Positions 15,650 through 23,237 of a stretch of DNA of 37,083 nucleotides are shown in pieces; position 1 is the stretch's first letter; the number at the start of each line of letters is the position of its first letter. The notes under the pieces were generated by a model, which saw only the letters and a list, made by a program, of their open reading frames with translations, ran no database searches and had not been told where the DNA came from. Position numbers and translations under genes: made by a program. This DNA comes from an uncultured Comamonadaceae bacterium (GTDB lineage Bacteria; Pseudomonadota; Gammaproteobacteria; Burkholderiales; Burkholderiaceae), in the NCBI GenBank assembly GCA_946482595.1, contig CAMLSD010000051.1:1-37083 (forward strand), written 5' to 3'.

Positions 15650-15808
15650 ATGTGTAGGAACGCTCCCCACGCCTGGATCCCGCTGGTCGGGCAGTCCGCG
15701 GCCCTGCAAGGCGTCGAACTGACCGCCGCACAGCAGCGACGCATCGCCGACGTGCTGGCCCGGTTGGCCAGCGCCGGGCACTTCCTGCCGGTGCGGGGCC
15801 TGTCATGA
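15650..15808 (+). CDS. AtzG-like (DUF4089) small amidase partner
   Basis: A 52-residue reading frame from ATG 15650 to TGA 15808. It overlaps the amidase start by 4 bp (ATGA), which argues for translational coupling. The segment GVELTAAQQRRIADVLARLA is an amphipathic helix pair like that of AtzG/DUF4089 proteins, which are usually encoded directly before AtzE-type amidases and form a GatC-like complex with them. It is shorter than typical AtzG (about 65-70 residues). Its role would be to stabilise or cap the amidase. Assignment rests on position plus this weak similarity. Confidence 0.62.
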   Translation: MCRNAPHAWIPLVGQSAALQGVELTAAQQRRIADVLARLASAGHFLPVRGLS

Positions 15809-17157
15809 CGGCCATCGGGGCTTGTCCCTCGATCCGTTCGGTGCGGGACGGCCTGCAGTCCGGGGCGATGAACGCCCGGCAGTTGCTGGACGCCCAGTTC
15901 GCACAGTTCGTGCATGGGTCCGCGCAGCTGGGGTGCCTCGTGCATGCCGCATCGCCGGAAGTCGGCGGGCCCGGCCTGCTGCATGGCGTGGCCCTGGCGC
16001 ACAAGGACGTCTTCCGCTTCCGCGGGCGTGACCCGGGGATGGGTCTGCCGCCCGGGTCGACCGTGCCGGTGGCTCAGGAGTCGATCGCCTTGTCGCGCCT
16101 GAGTGCGGCAGGTGCGAGCTACCTGGGTGCCCTGACCTTGTCGGAGTTGTGCTGTGGCGCAACGGGCGACAACCCTCATCATGGCCGCCCTGTCAATCCG
16201 CTGGATCCGTGCGCCATGGTGGGCGGGTCGTCCAGCGGTCCGGCCGTCGCGGTCGCCGCCGGACTCTGCGCTGCTTCGCTTGGCACCGATACCGCCGGAT
16301 CGGTGCGCATCCCTGCGGCCACCTGCGGGCTGGTTGCCCTGAAGCCAGGGCACCGGGCCATCAGCCCGGTCGGGATGGCCAGCCTGGCGCCTTCGCTCGA
16401 CACCCTCGGCATCCTGGCACGCTCGCCTTCTGACGCGGCCCATGTGTGGGAAGCCTTGCGTGCCGCGCCGGGCTGCGCGCCAGCGGCCGACCGATCCGTG
16501 GCGATCGACGCGGCACTGCAGGCGCCGCGTCGCTGGCGCCTGGCCATGGCGTTCGATGACACCGCACTGCACCCCGACGTGGCGCAGGTGCTCGAAAGCC
16601 TGTGCGACGCGCTGCCAGGGTCATGGACGCAGGCGCGGCGGATTCTGCCGGAGATGTCGCGCTGGGCGGCGCTGGCTCAGACCGTGCTGCATGCCGAGAG
16701 CGCTGCCACCCATCTGGCCCGGCTGCAGGTGCAGGCCCAGCGCCTGTCGGGTGCCACCAAGGCCATCCTGTTGCCCGGGCTGGCCGTCCCCGCGACCTGG
16801 TATGCGCAGGCCATGGCACAGCGCCAGGCCGAACGAGAGGCGTTCGTGTCGGCCGCCCTGGACGAGGTGGACTTTCTGTTGACGCCCGCACTGCCGGTGC
16901 CTGTGCCCGACTGGTCCCAGGTGACCCCGGGCGAACCCGAGCATGACCCGGACATCCTGCTGGCACTGCATCACCACTTCTCGTTCGTGAACTACCTGGG
17001 CCTGCCGGCCGTGGTGGTGCCGATCGGCGTCGACCGCCGTGGCCGCCCCGTCTGCGTGCAGGCGATCGGACGCCTGGGAGACGAGGGCCACCTGCTGGCC
17101 CTGGCGCAGCACCTGATGCCGCACCTGATGCAGCCGGCCGACGCACGGCCCCAGTGA
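15805..17157 (+). CDS. Amidase-signature hydrolase, AtzE-like (putative half-amidase)
   Basis: A 450-residue amidase-signature enzyme. The Ser-cisSer-Lys triad is visible: Lys67 in GVALAHKDVF, the cis-Ser in VGGSSSGPAVAVAAG (Ser142/143) and the nucleophile Ser166 in GTDTAGSVRIPAA. It is preceded by the AtzG-like protein, as AtzE is in the cyanuric acid pathway (1-carboxybiuret hydrolase). In this operon, with an imidase-like protein further down and a CoA-transferase next, the most economical role is hydrolysis of a monoamide of a dicarboxylic acid to the free acid and ammonia. The substrate is inferred. Confidence 0.88.
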   Translation: MTAIGACPSIRSVRDGLQSGAMNARQLLDAQFAQFVHGSAQLGCLVHAASPEVGGPGLLHGVALAHKDVFRFRGRDPGMGLPPGSTVPVAQESIALSRLSAAGASYLGALTLSELCCGATGDNPHHGRPVNPLDPCAMVGGSSSGPAVAVAAGLCAASLGTDTAGSVRIPAATCGLVALKPGHRAISPVGMASLAPSLDTLGILARSPSDAAHVWEALRAAPGCAPAADRSVAIDAALQAPRRWRLAMAFDDTALHPDVAQVLESLCDALPGSWTQARRILPEMSRWAALAQTVLHAESAATHLARLQVQAQRLSGATKAILLPGLAVPATWYAQAMAQRQAEREAFVSAALDEVDFLLTPALPVPVPDWSQVTPGEPEHDPDILLALHHHFSFVNYLGLPAVVVPIGVDRRGRPVCVQAIGRLGDEGHLLALAQHLMPHLMQPADARPQ

Positions 17158-17179
17158 CACCTACCTACCGAGTCTTCAC

Positions 17180-18376
17180 ATGAGCAAGATCACCGCGTCC
17201 CAAGCCCTGTCGCACCTGCGTGTGCTGGACCTGTCGAGAGTGCGCGCCGGCCCGACCTGCGTGCGCATCCTCGCCGACTTCGGCGCCGACGTGATCCGGG
17301 TCGAGCCGCCGCCGGGCGTGGATCCGAACGAGGGCATGTTTGCTGCAGATCGTGACAGCGGCGATTTCCAGAATCTCAACCGCAACAAGCGCTCGCTCAC
17401 GCTCAATCTCAAGAAGCCGGGCGCGCTGCGTGTCTTCGAGCGCCTGGTGGCCACGGCCGACGTGGTGGTCGAGAACTGGCGGCCGGACGTGAAGCAGCGT
17501 CTGGGGGTCGACTACGACAGCCTGCGGCGCATCAACCCGCGCATCATCCTGGCCAGCATCTCGGGGTTCGGGCAGGACGGGCCGTATGCCTGGCGCCCCG
17601 GGTTCGACCAGATCATCCAGGGCATGGGCGGGCTGATGTCGGTGACCGGACTGCCCGGACAGGGGCCGGTGCGCGCGGGGCTGGCCGTGGCCGATTCGAG
17701 CACCGGCATCTATGCGGCAACCGGCATCCTGATTGCCTTGCTGGAGCGCGAGCGGTCGGGGCAGGGCCAGTGGGTGCAGGCCTCGTTGCTGCACACCCAG
17801 ATCGCCATGATGGACTTCCAGGCGGCCCGCTTTCTCAACGAAGGCGAGCATCCGGTACAGGTCGGAAACGATCACCCCACCAGCAGCCCGATGGGCCTGT
17901 TCGAGGCGAGTGACGGGGCCTTCAACCTCGGCGCCTCGGGTGAGGGCAACTGGCGGCGACTGTGCCTGGCGCTGGATCTGCCCGAGCTGGCCGACGATCC
18001 GGACTACCGCACGGAAAAACTGCGTGTGCGCCATCGCGCGCGGCTGAATCGCGAGCTCGGCGAGGTGTTTGCGACAAACACCGTGGCGCACTGGGTCGAT
18101 CGGCTGAACCGGGCCGGCGTGCCGGCCGGGCCGGTCTACACGGTGGCGCAGATGTTCGACGATCCACAGGTCCGCCACCTGAAGGTGGCGCAGCAGGTGG
18201 ACACCCGCGTGGGCCGCAGCTTGCGCCTGGTGTCGCAGCCGATCACACTGACACGCACGCCTGCCGACATCGCCGCACCGGCTCCGCGCTGGGGTGAACA
18301 CACCGAGGACCTGCTGCGCGAACTGGCGTTCAGCAACACCGACATCGAGCAACTGCGCAGCGAGGGGGTGGTATGA
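17180..18376 (+). CDS. Family III (CaiB/BaiF) CoA-transferase
   Basis: A 398-residue protein of the formyl-CoA-transferase family. The N-terminal LRVLDLSRVRAGPTCVRILA and FGADVIRVEPP, the NRNKRSLTLNLKKP segment and the NDHPTSSPMGLF loop are diagnostic. The residue aligned with the catalytic Asp169 of formyl-CoA transferase is apparently His205 (SLLHTQIAMMDF); Asp212 lies one helix turn and a half later. It would attach CoA to the acid released by the amidase, probably from succinyl-CoA or an intermediate CoA ester. It overlaps the crotonase gene by 4 bp. Confidence 0.9.
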   Translation: MSKITASQALSHLRVLDLSRVRAGPTCVRILADFGADVIRVEPPPGVDPNEGMFAADRDSGDFQNLNRNKRSLTLNLKKPGALRVFERLVATADVVVENWRPDVKQRLGVDYDSLRRINPRIILASISGFGQDGPYAWRPGFDQIIQGMGGLMSVTGLPGQGPVRAGLAVADSSTGIYAATGILIALLERERSGQGQWVQASLLHTQIAMMDFQAARFLNEGEHPVQVGNDHPTSSPMGLFEASDGAFNLGASGEGNWRRLCLALDLPELADDPDYRTEKLRVRHRARLNRELGEVFATNTVAHWVDRLNRAGVPAGPVYTVAQMFDDPQVRHLKVAQQVDTRVGRSLRLVSQPITLTRTPADIAAPAPRWGEHTEDLLRELAFSNTDIEQLRSEGVV

Positions 18377-19161
18377 GTCCCGGGCATCTGACGGTCACGA
18401 CCAGCGGCTCGGTGGCGACGATCCAGGTCTGCAACCCGGGCAAGCACAACGCCGTGTCGCTGCCGATGTGGAGTGCGTTGCGCCACGAGGTCGAACGCCT
18501 CGATTTGCGGCCGGACGTGCGCGTCATCGTGCTCACCGGCCAGGGTGAGCGGGCATTCGTCTCGGGTGCTGACATCTCGGCATTTGGCGCCGACCGCACG
18601 GCCGGTGCCGCAGCGGCCGACTACGACACCGCCGTGCTGGCGGCACAACACGCCCTGATGCACTGCAACAAGCCCACGCTGGCGCGCATCCAGGGCGTGT
18701 GCATGGGCGGCGGGATCGGACTGGCGCTGGCCTGCGACCTGCGGTATGCGACGCACTCGGCACGCTTTCGTATGCCCGCGGCGCGCCTCGGCCTGGGCTA
18801 TCAGCTCGAAGCCATGCAGCAGATCGTGGACGTGATCGGGCCATCCGGCGCGCTGGACCTGTTCCTGACGGCACGCAGCTTCGACGGCGTCGAGGCGCGT
18901 CGCATCGGGCTGGTGCACGACAGCTTCGACGACACGACCTTCGCGGCCGCGGTGGAAAGCCAGGTGAGCGCGCTGGCGGCACTGGCGCCGCTGACCTTGA
19001 AGGCCGCCAAGGCCGCGATCCGCGCATGCGCCCGCCCGGGCGGCGAGGCGCAACGCACCCAGGTGCAGCGCTGGGTGCAAGCCTGTTTTCACAGCCACGA
19101 CTACCAGGAGGGTCAGCAGGCCTTCCGCGAGCGCCGCGAACCGGTGTTCACCGGCGCCTGA
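18373..19161 (+). CDS. Crotonase-superfamily protein (enoyl-CoA hydratase/isomerase-like)
   Basis: A 262-residue crotonase-fold protein. The oxyanion-hole segments FVSGADIS (63-70) and GVCMGGGIGLALACD (108-122) are intact, so it should bind an acyl-CoA thioester. The two glutamates that carry out hydration in classical enoyl-CoA hydratase (rat Glu144 and Glu164) are both replaced, by Gly116 in GGGIGLA and Ala136 in MPAARLG. A simple hydratase reaction is therefore unlikely; isomerase, thioesterase, decarboxylase or C-C lyase chemistry is possible. Translationally coupled to the CoA-transferase, so it probably acts on that product. Confidence 0.88.
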   Translation: MSPGHLTVTTSGSVATIQVCNPGKHNAVSLPMWSALRHEVERLDLRPDVRVIVLTGQGERAFVSGADISAFGADRTAGAAAADYDTAVLAAQHALMHCNKPTLARIQGVCMGGGIGLALACDLRYATHSARFRMPAARLGLGYQLEAMQQIVDVIGPSGALDLFLTARSFDGVEARRIGLVHDSFDDTTFAAAVESQVSALAALAPLTLKAAKAAIRACARPGGEAQRTQVQRWVQACFHSHDYQEGQQAFRERREPVFTGA

Positions 19162-19182
19162 CCCGACCGCACAGGAGACCTC

Positions 19183-20097
19183 ATGACCAACCCGCGCGTG
19201 CCCTACCGCTACAGCGACGACCGAGCCCGACTGGCGCCGCTGGACGGGGCCTCCATCCTGGTTCACGTGGTGATCAACGTGGAGCACTGGCCGTTCGACC
19301 AGCCGATGCCGCGCACCATCCTCACGCCGCCCCACGGGCGCGACAGCCTGCCCGACATCCCCAACTTCTCATGGGTGGACTACGGCATGCGCTGCGGCTT
19401 GCCGCGCATGTTGCGCGCGCTGCAGGACCGACGGATTCCGGCCTCGACGAGCTGCAATGCCAGCGCGATCGACGCCTACCCCCGCGCGGCCGAGGCCATG
19501 CTCGACGCCGGCTGGGAGTTCATCGGCCATGGCATGCATCAGAAAAGCCTGACGGCTGGCGCCGACGACGAGGCCGAGGTGATCGCCGCGGCGCTGGAGC
19601 GGCTGCATGCCTTCACCGGGAAGCCCACCACCGGCTGGCTGTCGCCCGGGCTGCGCGAGACGCATCGCACCCCCGAACTGCTCAAGGCGGCGGGCCTGGA
19701 ATACGTCTGCGACTGGTGCATCGACGATCTGCCGGACTGGCTGCACACCGACGCCGGGCCGCTGCTGGCCGTGCCCTACAACCTCGAGCTGAACGACTCG
19801 GTGATCTGCGCCGTCGAGAAGCAGGGCTCGTCGGAAATGCTGTTGCGCGTGAGCCGCACGCTGGCGTTGTTCGAGCGTGAGGTCGAGCAGCGCGGTCAGC
19901 CGCGGGTGCTGGCCCTGGGGCTGCATCCGCACCTGATGGGCGTGCCGCATCGCTTTGCCGATTTCGAGGCGATGCTCGACCAGCTCATGGCCTCGCGCTC
20001 GGTGCGTTTCGTCACCGGTCGGGACATCGCCGCCTGGTACCGCGGCCAGGTGCCTGCACTCGATGGGCAGACCGGGCGGGCCGGGGAGGTCGCATGA
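19183..20097 (+). CDS. PuuE/imidase-like polysaccharide-deacetylase-fold hydrolase
   Basis: A 304-residue protein of the polysaccharide-deacetylase superfamily, in the branch containing PuuE allantoinase and bacterial cyclic-imide hydrolases. The usual metal-binding TFDDG motif is absent: the strand reads VHVVINVEHW. Branch features remain: NFSWVDYGMRCGLPRML, EFIGHGMHQ, GWLSPGLRETHRTPELL, YVCDWCIDDLPDW and the C-terminal ALGLHPHLMGVPHRF. Enzymes of this type open cyclic imide or ureide rings to half-amides. Next to an amidase and CoA-dependent acid degradation this supports a role as imidase. It overlaps the PrpD-family gene by 4 bp. ATG 19183 follows AGGAGA. Confidence 0.85.
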   Translation: MTNPRVPYRYSDDRARLAPLDGASILVHVVINVEHWPFDQPMPRTILTPPHGRDSLPDIPNFSWVDYGMRCGLPRMLRALQDRRIPASTSCNASAIDAYPRAAEAMLDAGWEFIGHGMHQKSLTAGADDEAEVIAAALERLHAFTGKPTTGWLSPGLRETHRTPELLKAAGLEYVCDWCIDDLPDWLHTDAGPLLAVPYNLELNDSVICAVEKQGSSEMLLRVSRTLALFEREVEQRGQPRVLALGLHPHLMGVPHRFADFEAMLDQLMASRSVRFVTGRDIAAWYRGQVPALDGQTGRAGEVA

Positions 20098-21509
20098 ACG
20101 CCATCGACGCGCTGGTGGTTCACCTGCAGCGCCCGGCGGGCACACTGCCCGAGCCGGTGCGGCACGCGGCCAAGGTGTTCATCCTCGATGCGGCCGGCGT
20201 CGGACTGGCGGGCTCGCGCCACCCGCGCATGCCACAGGTGCTGGCAGCCGCCAGGGCACTGGGCGGCGCAGAGCCTGCCTCGGGCCCGGTGGCGCGTGTC
20301 TGGGGTTCGGGCGACCTGCTGCCCTGGGCCTCGGCGGCCCTGGTCAACGCCTACCAGGTCTTCAACCAGGAGTTCGACTGCATTCATGACCAGGCCGTCA
20401 TCCATGCGATGGCCTGCCTGCTGCCGGTGTGTCTGGGCTACGCCGAGGTGCACGGGGGCGTCAGCGGAGCCGAGCTGATCGACGCCGTGACGCTGGGTCT
20501 GGATGTGGCCATCTTCGTGGGCATGGCCCAGCGCGCACCGATGCATTTCTTCCGGCCGGCGATGTGCGGGGGCCTGGGCGCCGCCGCGGCCCTGGCCCGG
20601 CTGGGTCGCCTGGACGAGGACGCGATGCGCGACACGCTGGGGCTGATGTTCAGCCAGCTCAGCGGCACGATGCAGGCCCATGTCGAGGGGTCGCCTGCCG
20701 TGGGCATGCAGGTGGGCTTCAATGCCCGCGCTGCGGTCACCGCGTTCACGCTGGCACGTGCCGGTTTCCCCGGGCCGCGCGACATCCTCGAAGGTCCGTT
20801 CGGCTACTTCGCGCTGTTCGATGCAGGCCGGGCGGACTGGGCCGCTGTGGCGGATCGCATCGGCCGCGAGTTCCAGATCACACGCATGAGCCACAAGCCC
20901 TATCCCACGGGACGGGCCACCCATGGCGGCATCGAGGGCGTGCTGCACCTGCAGCGGCAGCATGGCTTTGGCGTGAACGACGTGGAGCGTATTGCAGTGC
21001 ATGCCTCCGGGCTTGTGGTCAGACTGGTGGGGCGCCCGGCCCTGGCCGACATGGATGCCGGGTATGCGCGGCTGTGCATGGCCTATGCGGTCTCGGCCGC
21101 CCTGCACTCGGGAGGTGTGGGCCTGCATGACTTCGATCTGGCTGTGCTGCGAGAAGAATCACGGCTCGCACTGGCACGGCGGGTCCACGTGGTGGACAAC
21201 GCCATCCCCGATCCGAATGCCATCGCCGGGCCGCAACGCGTCGAAGTCTTCCTCAAGGACGGCCGCCGCCTTGCCACCGACATCGATCAGATCCTGGGGC
21301 ACCCCGACCGTCCCCTGGACAAACCGGCCCAGGACCGGAAGTTCGCGCATTGCTGCGCCTGCGCACAGCCGCCGCTGAGTGCCGGCCAGACCGATGCATT
21401 GCGCCATGCGCTGCGACACCTGGAGGACTGCGATGACGTCCGCGAACTCCTGCCGCTGATGGCCGCGCCTGCCGAACCGTCGTTTTCATCATCCCTGACT
21501 GCCCCCTGA
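20094..21509 (+). CDS. MmgE/PrpD-family protein
   Basis: A 471-residue protein of the MmgE/PrpD fold, which includes 2-methylcitrate dehydratase and cis-aconitate decarboxylase. Seen here: an all-helical N-terminal domain with NAYQVFNQEFDCIHDQAVIH (acidic/histidine active-site region), GFNARAAVTAFTLARAGFPG, and the hinge motif HKPYPTGRATHGGIEG (KPYP followed by His). The C-terminal domain ends in a Cys-rich CCACAQPP and HLEDCDD stretch. Typical chemistry is dehydration, decarboxylation or isomerisation of a hydroxylated polycarboxylate. In this operon it may process a tricarboxylate-like or unsaturated intermediate; the exact step is open. Confidence 0.87.
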   Translation: MNAIDALVVHLQRPAGTLPEPVRHAAKVFILDAAGVGLAGSRHPRMPQVLAAARALGGAEPASGPVARVWGSGDLLPWASAALVNAYQVFNQEFDCIHDQAVIHAMACLLPVCLGYAEVHGGVSGAELIDAVTLGLDVAIFVGMAQRAPMHFFRPAMCGGLGAAAALARLGRLDEDAMRDTLGLMFSQLSGTMQAHVEGSPAVGMQVGFNARAAVTAFTLARAGFPGPRDILEGPFGYFALFDAGRADWAAVADRIGREFQITRMSHKPYPTGRATHGGIEGVLHLQRQHGFGVNDVERIAVHASGLVVRLVGRPALADMDAGYARLCMAYAVSAALHSGGVGLHDFDLAVLREESRLALARRVHVVDNAIPDPNAIAGPQRVEVFLKDGRRLATDIDQILGHPDRPLDKPAQDRKFAHCCACAQPPLSAGQTDALRHALRHLEDCDDVRELLPLMAAPAEPSFSSSLTAP

Positions 21510-21520
21510 AGGAGGTTTCC

Positions 21521-22567
21521 ATGAAGTTCTCCGCTTCCATCATGTCCCTGGCCATGACCCTTGCCGCTTGCGGCGCCGCGGCCCAGGAGCTGCCCAGGAC
21601 CTCGCTGAAGGTCGTTGGCAGCACCAGCACCTTGTCGCCGTACAAGGACTTCGAGCACCCGTTCTGGACACGCACCGTCAGCGAGCTGTCCGGCGGGCGC
21701 GTCACCGCCGAGGTGCGCGGCTTCAACGAGATGGGGCTGAAGGGCCCCGAGTTGCTGCGGCTGATGTCCAGCGGCGTGATCGAGTTCGGCACCGCCACGC
21801 TGTCGTACTTCGCCGGTGACAACCCGATCAACGAGGCGATCGACCTGGCGGGCCTGGCACCCGACGTGAAGACCGCCCGCCAGGTGACCGATGTGTTCTA
21901 CCCGGTGTACGAGAAGTTGTATGGGGAAGGCTCCCGCGTGAAGCTGCTGGGCATCTCCACCTACCCGGCCCAGGTGTTCTTCTGCAATGCGCCGGTGAAG
22001 GGGCTGGCCGACATCCGGGGCAAGAAGGTGAGAACCAGCAGCCGGACCCAGGCCGAGTTCGTCGAGGCCCTGGGCGGCAACGCCGTCACGCTCGCCTTTG
22101 CCGAAGTGGTGCCGGCGCTGCAGAACCGGGTCGTGGACTGCGCCATCTCGGGCTCGATGTCCGGCTATTCGGCCAAGTGGTACGAGGTGAGCACGCACCT
22201 GCTGGCGCTGCCGGTCAACTGGAACCAGCAGATCCATGCCGTCAGCCACAAGACCTGGGACCGGCTGGACCCGAAGGTGCGCAGCTTCCTGCAGACGCAC
22301 ATCACCACGATGGTCGACGACATCTGGAAGGCCGCCGAGCAGCAGACGCGTGAAGGCATCGAATGCAACACCGGTGCCGCGACCTGCCCGCACCCGCTCA
22401 AGGGCCGGATGGTGCTGGTGCTGCCCAGCGACGCCGACCGCGCACTGCTGCGCAAGGTCACGATGGAGGCGGTGCTGCCGAAGTGGGCCGCGCGCTGCTC
22501 GGCCGAATGCGTCCAGAGTTTCAACACCACGATCGGCCGTGCGCTCAACGTGGTGGCAGCCAAGTGA
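21521..22567 (+). CDS. dctP: TRAP transporter periplasmic substrate-binding protein (DctP type)
   Basis: A 348-residue exported receptor with a strong AAGGAGG ribosome site and signal peptide (KFSASIMSLAMTLAACGAAA, cleavage near AQE). The DctP core is visible: GVIEFGTATLSYFAGDNP, then GKKVRTSSRTQAEFVEALGG with the Arg that salt-bridges substrate carboxylates, and LAFAEVVPALQNRVVDCAIS. A cysteine pair in IECNTGAATC and another in RCSAEC probably form disulfides. TRAP systems take up organic acids with Na+ or H+; here the ligand is presumably the pathway substrate. It begins the transporter block of the operon. Confidence 0.93.
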   Translation: MKFSASIMSLAMTLAACGAAAQELPRTSLKVVGSTSTLSPYKDFEHPFWTRTVSELSGGRVTAEVRGFNEMGLKGPELLRLMSSGVIEFGTATLSYFAGDNPINEAIDLAGLAPDVKTARQVTDVFYPVYEKLYGEGSRVKLLGISTYPAQVFFCNAPVKGLADIRGKKVRTSSRTQAEFVEALGGNAVTLAFAEVVPALQNRVVDCAISGSMSGYSAKWYEVSTHLLALPVNWNQQIHAVSHKTWDRLDPKVRSFLQTHITTMVDDIWKAAEQQTREGIECNTGAATCPHPLKGRMVLVLPSDADRALLRKVTMEAVLPKWAARCSAECVQSFNTTIGRALNVVAAK

Positions 22568-22574
22568 GACCATC

Positions 22575-23237
22575 ATGCTGAAGGCAGGACTCCCCTCGGC
22601 AGCGGCGGCGCTGCCTCGTTCGACCCCGGAGCGAACGCCATGGCTTGATCGGCTGCTTCACCACGCCGAGGGGCTGTCTCGCGCGGCGGTGTGGGCGGGT
22701 GGCGCGCTCACGCTGGCCAGCGTGGCGCTGATCACTGCCGACGTGATCGTCCGCAAGCTGCTCGGGCGAGGCATTGGCGGGGCCGACGAGCTGGCCAGCT
22801 ACGTGTTTGCGATCAGCACGTCGTGGGCCTTCGCCTTCACGGTGCTGCAGCGCGCCCATGTGCGGGTCGATGTGTTCTACCACCTGTTGCCCGTGCGGGC
22901 GGCGGCCGCGGTGGACTGGCTTTGCCTGGTCGCGTTCGGGGTGTTTTTCGGCTGCCTCAGCTACTTCGCGCTGGACGTGGCGATGGCGTCGTGGGATCAG
23001 GGGGCGCGCGCCAACACCACGCTGGGCACCCCGTTGTGGATCCCCCAGGCGCTCTGGTTCGCTGGCCTGGCCTGGATGTGCACGGTGGTTGCGCTGCTGC
23101 TGCTGCGCGCCACCGTGGCGCTCGTCCACGGCGAGGCGGCCGTGATCCAGCGCATCGCAGGCGTGCGTACGGCACAGGAAGAGGCCCGGACCGAAGCCCA
23201 ATCGGGCCGCGACATCATCGAAGGAGAGCGTTCATGA
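22575..23237 (+). CDS. dctQ: TRAP transporter small permease (DctQ type)
   Basis: A 220-residue four-helix membrane protein. Helix 1 is WAGGALTLASVALITADVIV, ending in the RKLLGRGIGGADELASYVFA motif region typical of DctQ. Helix 2 follows with STSWAFAFTVLQRAHVRVDV, then two more (WLCLVAFGVFFGCLSYFALD and QALWFAGLAWMCTVVALLLL). The start at 22575 follows the receptor stop by 7 bp. The gene overlaps dctM by 4 bp. It forms the membrane complex with DctM. An alanine/proline-rich N-terminus of about 35 residues precedes helix 1, longer than average. Confidence 0.92.
   Translation: MLKAGLPSAAAALPRSTPERTPWLDRLLHHAEGLSRAAVWAGGALTLASVALITADVIVRKLLGRGIGGADELASYVFAISTSWAFAFTVLQRAHVRVDVFYHLLPVRAAAAVDWLCLVAFGVFFGCLSYFALDVAMASWDQGARANTTLGTPLWIPQALWFAGLAWMCTVVALLLLRATVALVHGEAAVIQRIAGVRTAQEEARTEAQSGRDIIEGERS

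Noticed and set aside
22691..23233. N-terminal extension of the DctM frame through dctQ
   Set aside because: DctM proteins start at the MIATALILL position (23234), with an ATGA overlap; the extension is an out-of-frame reading of dctQ.
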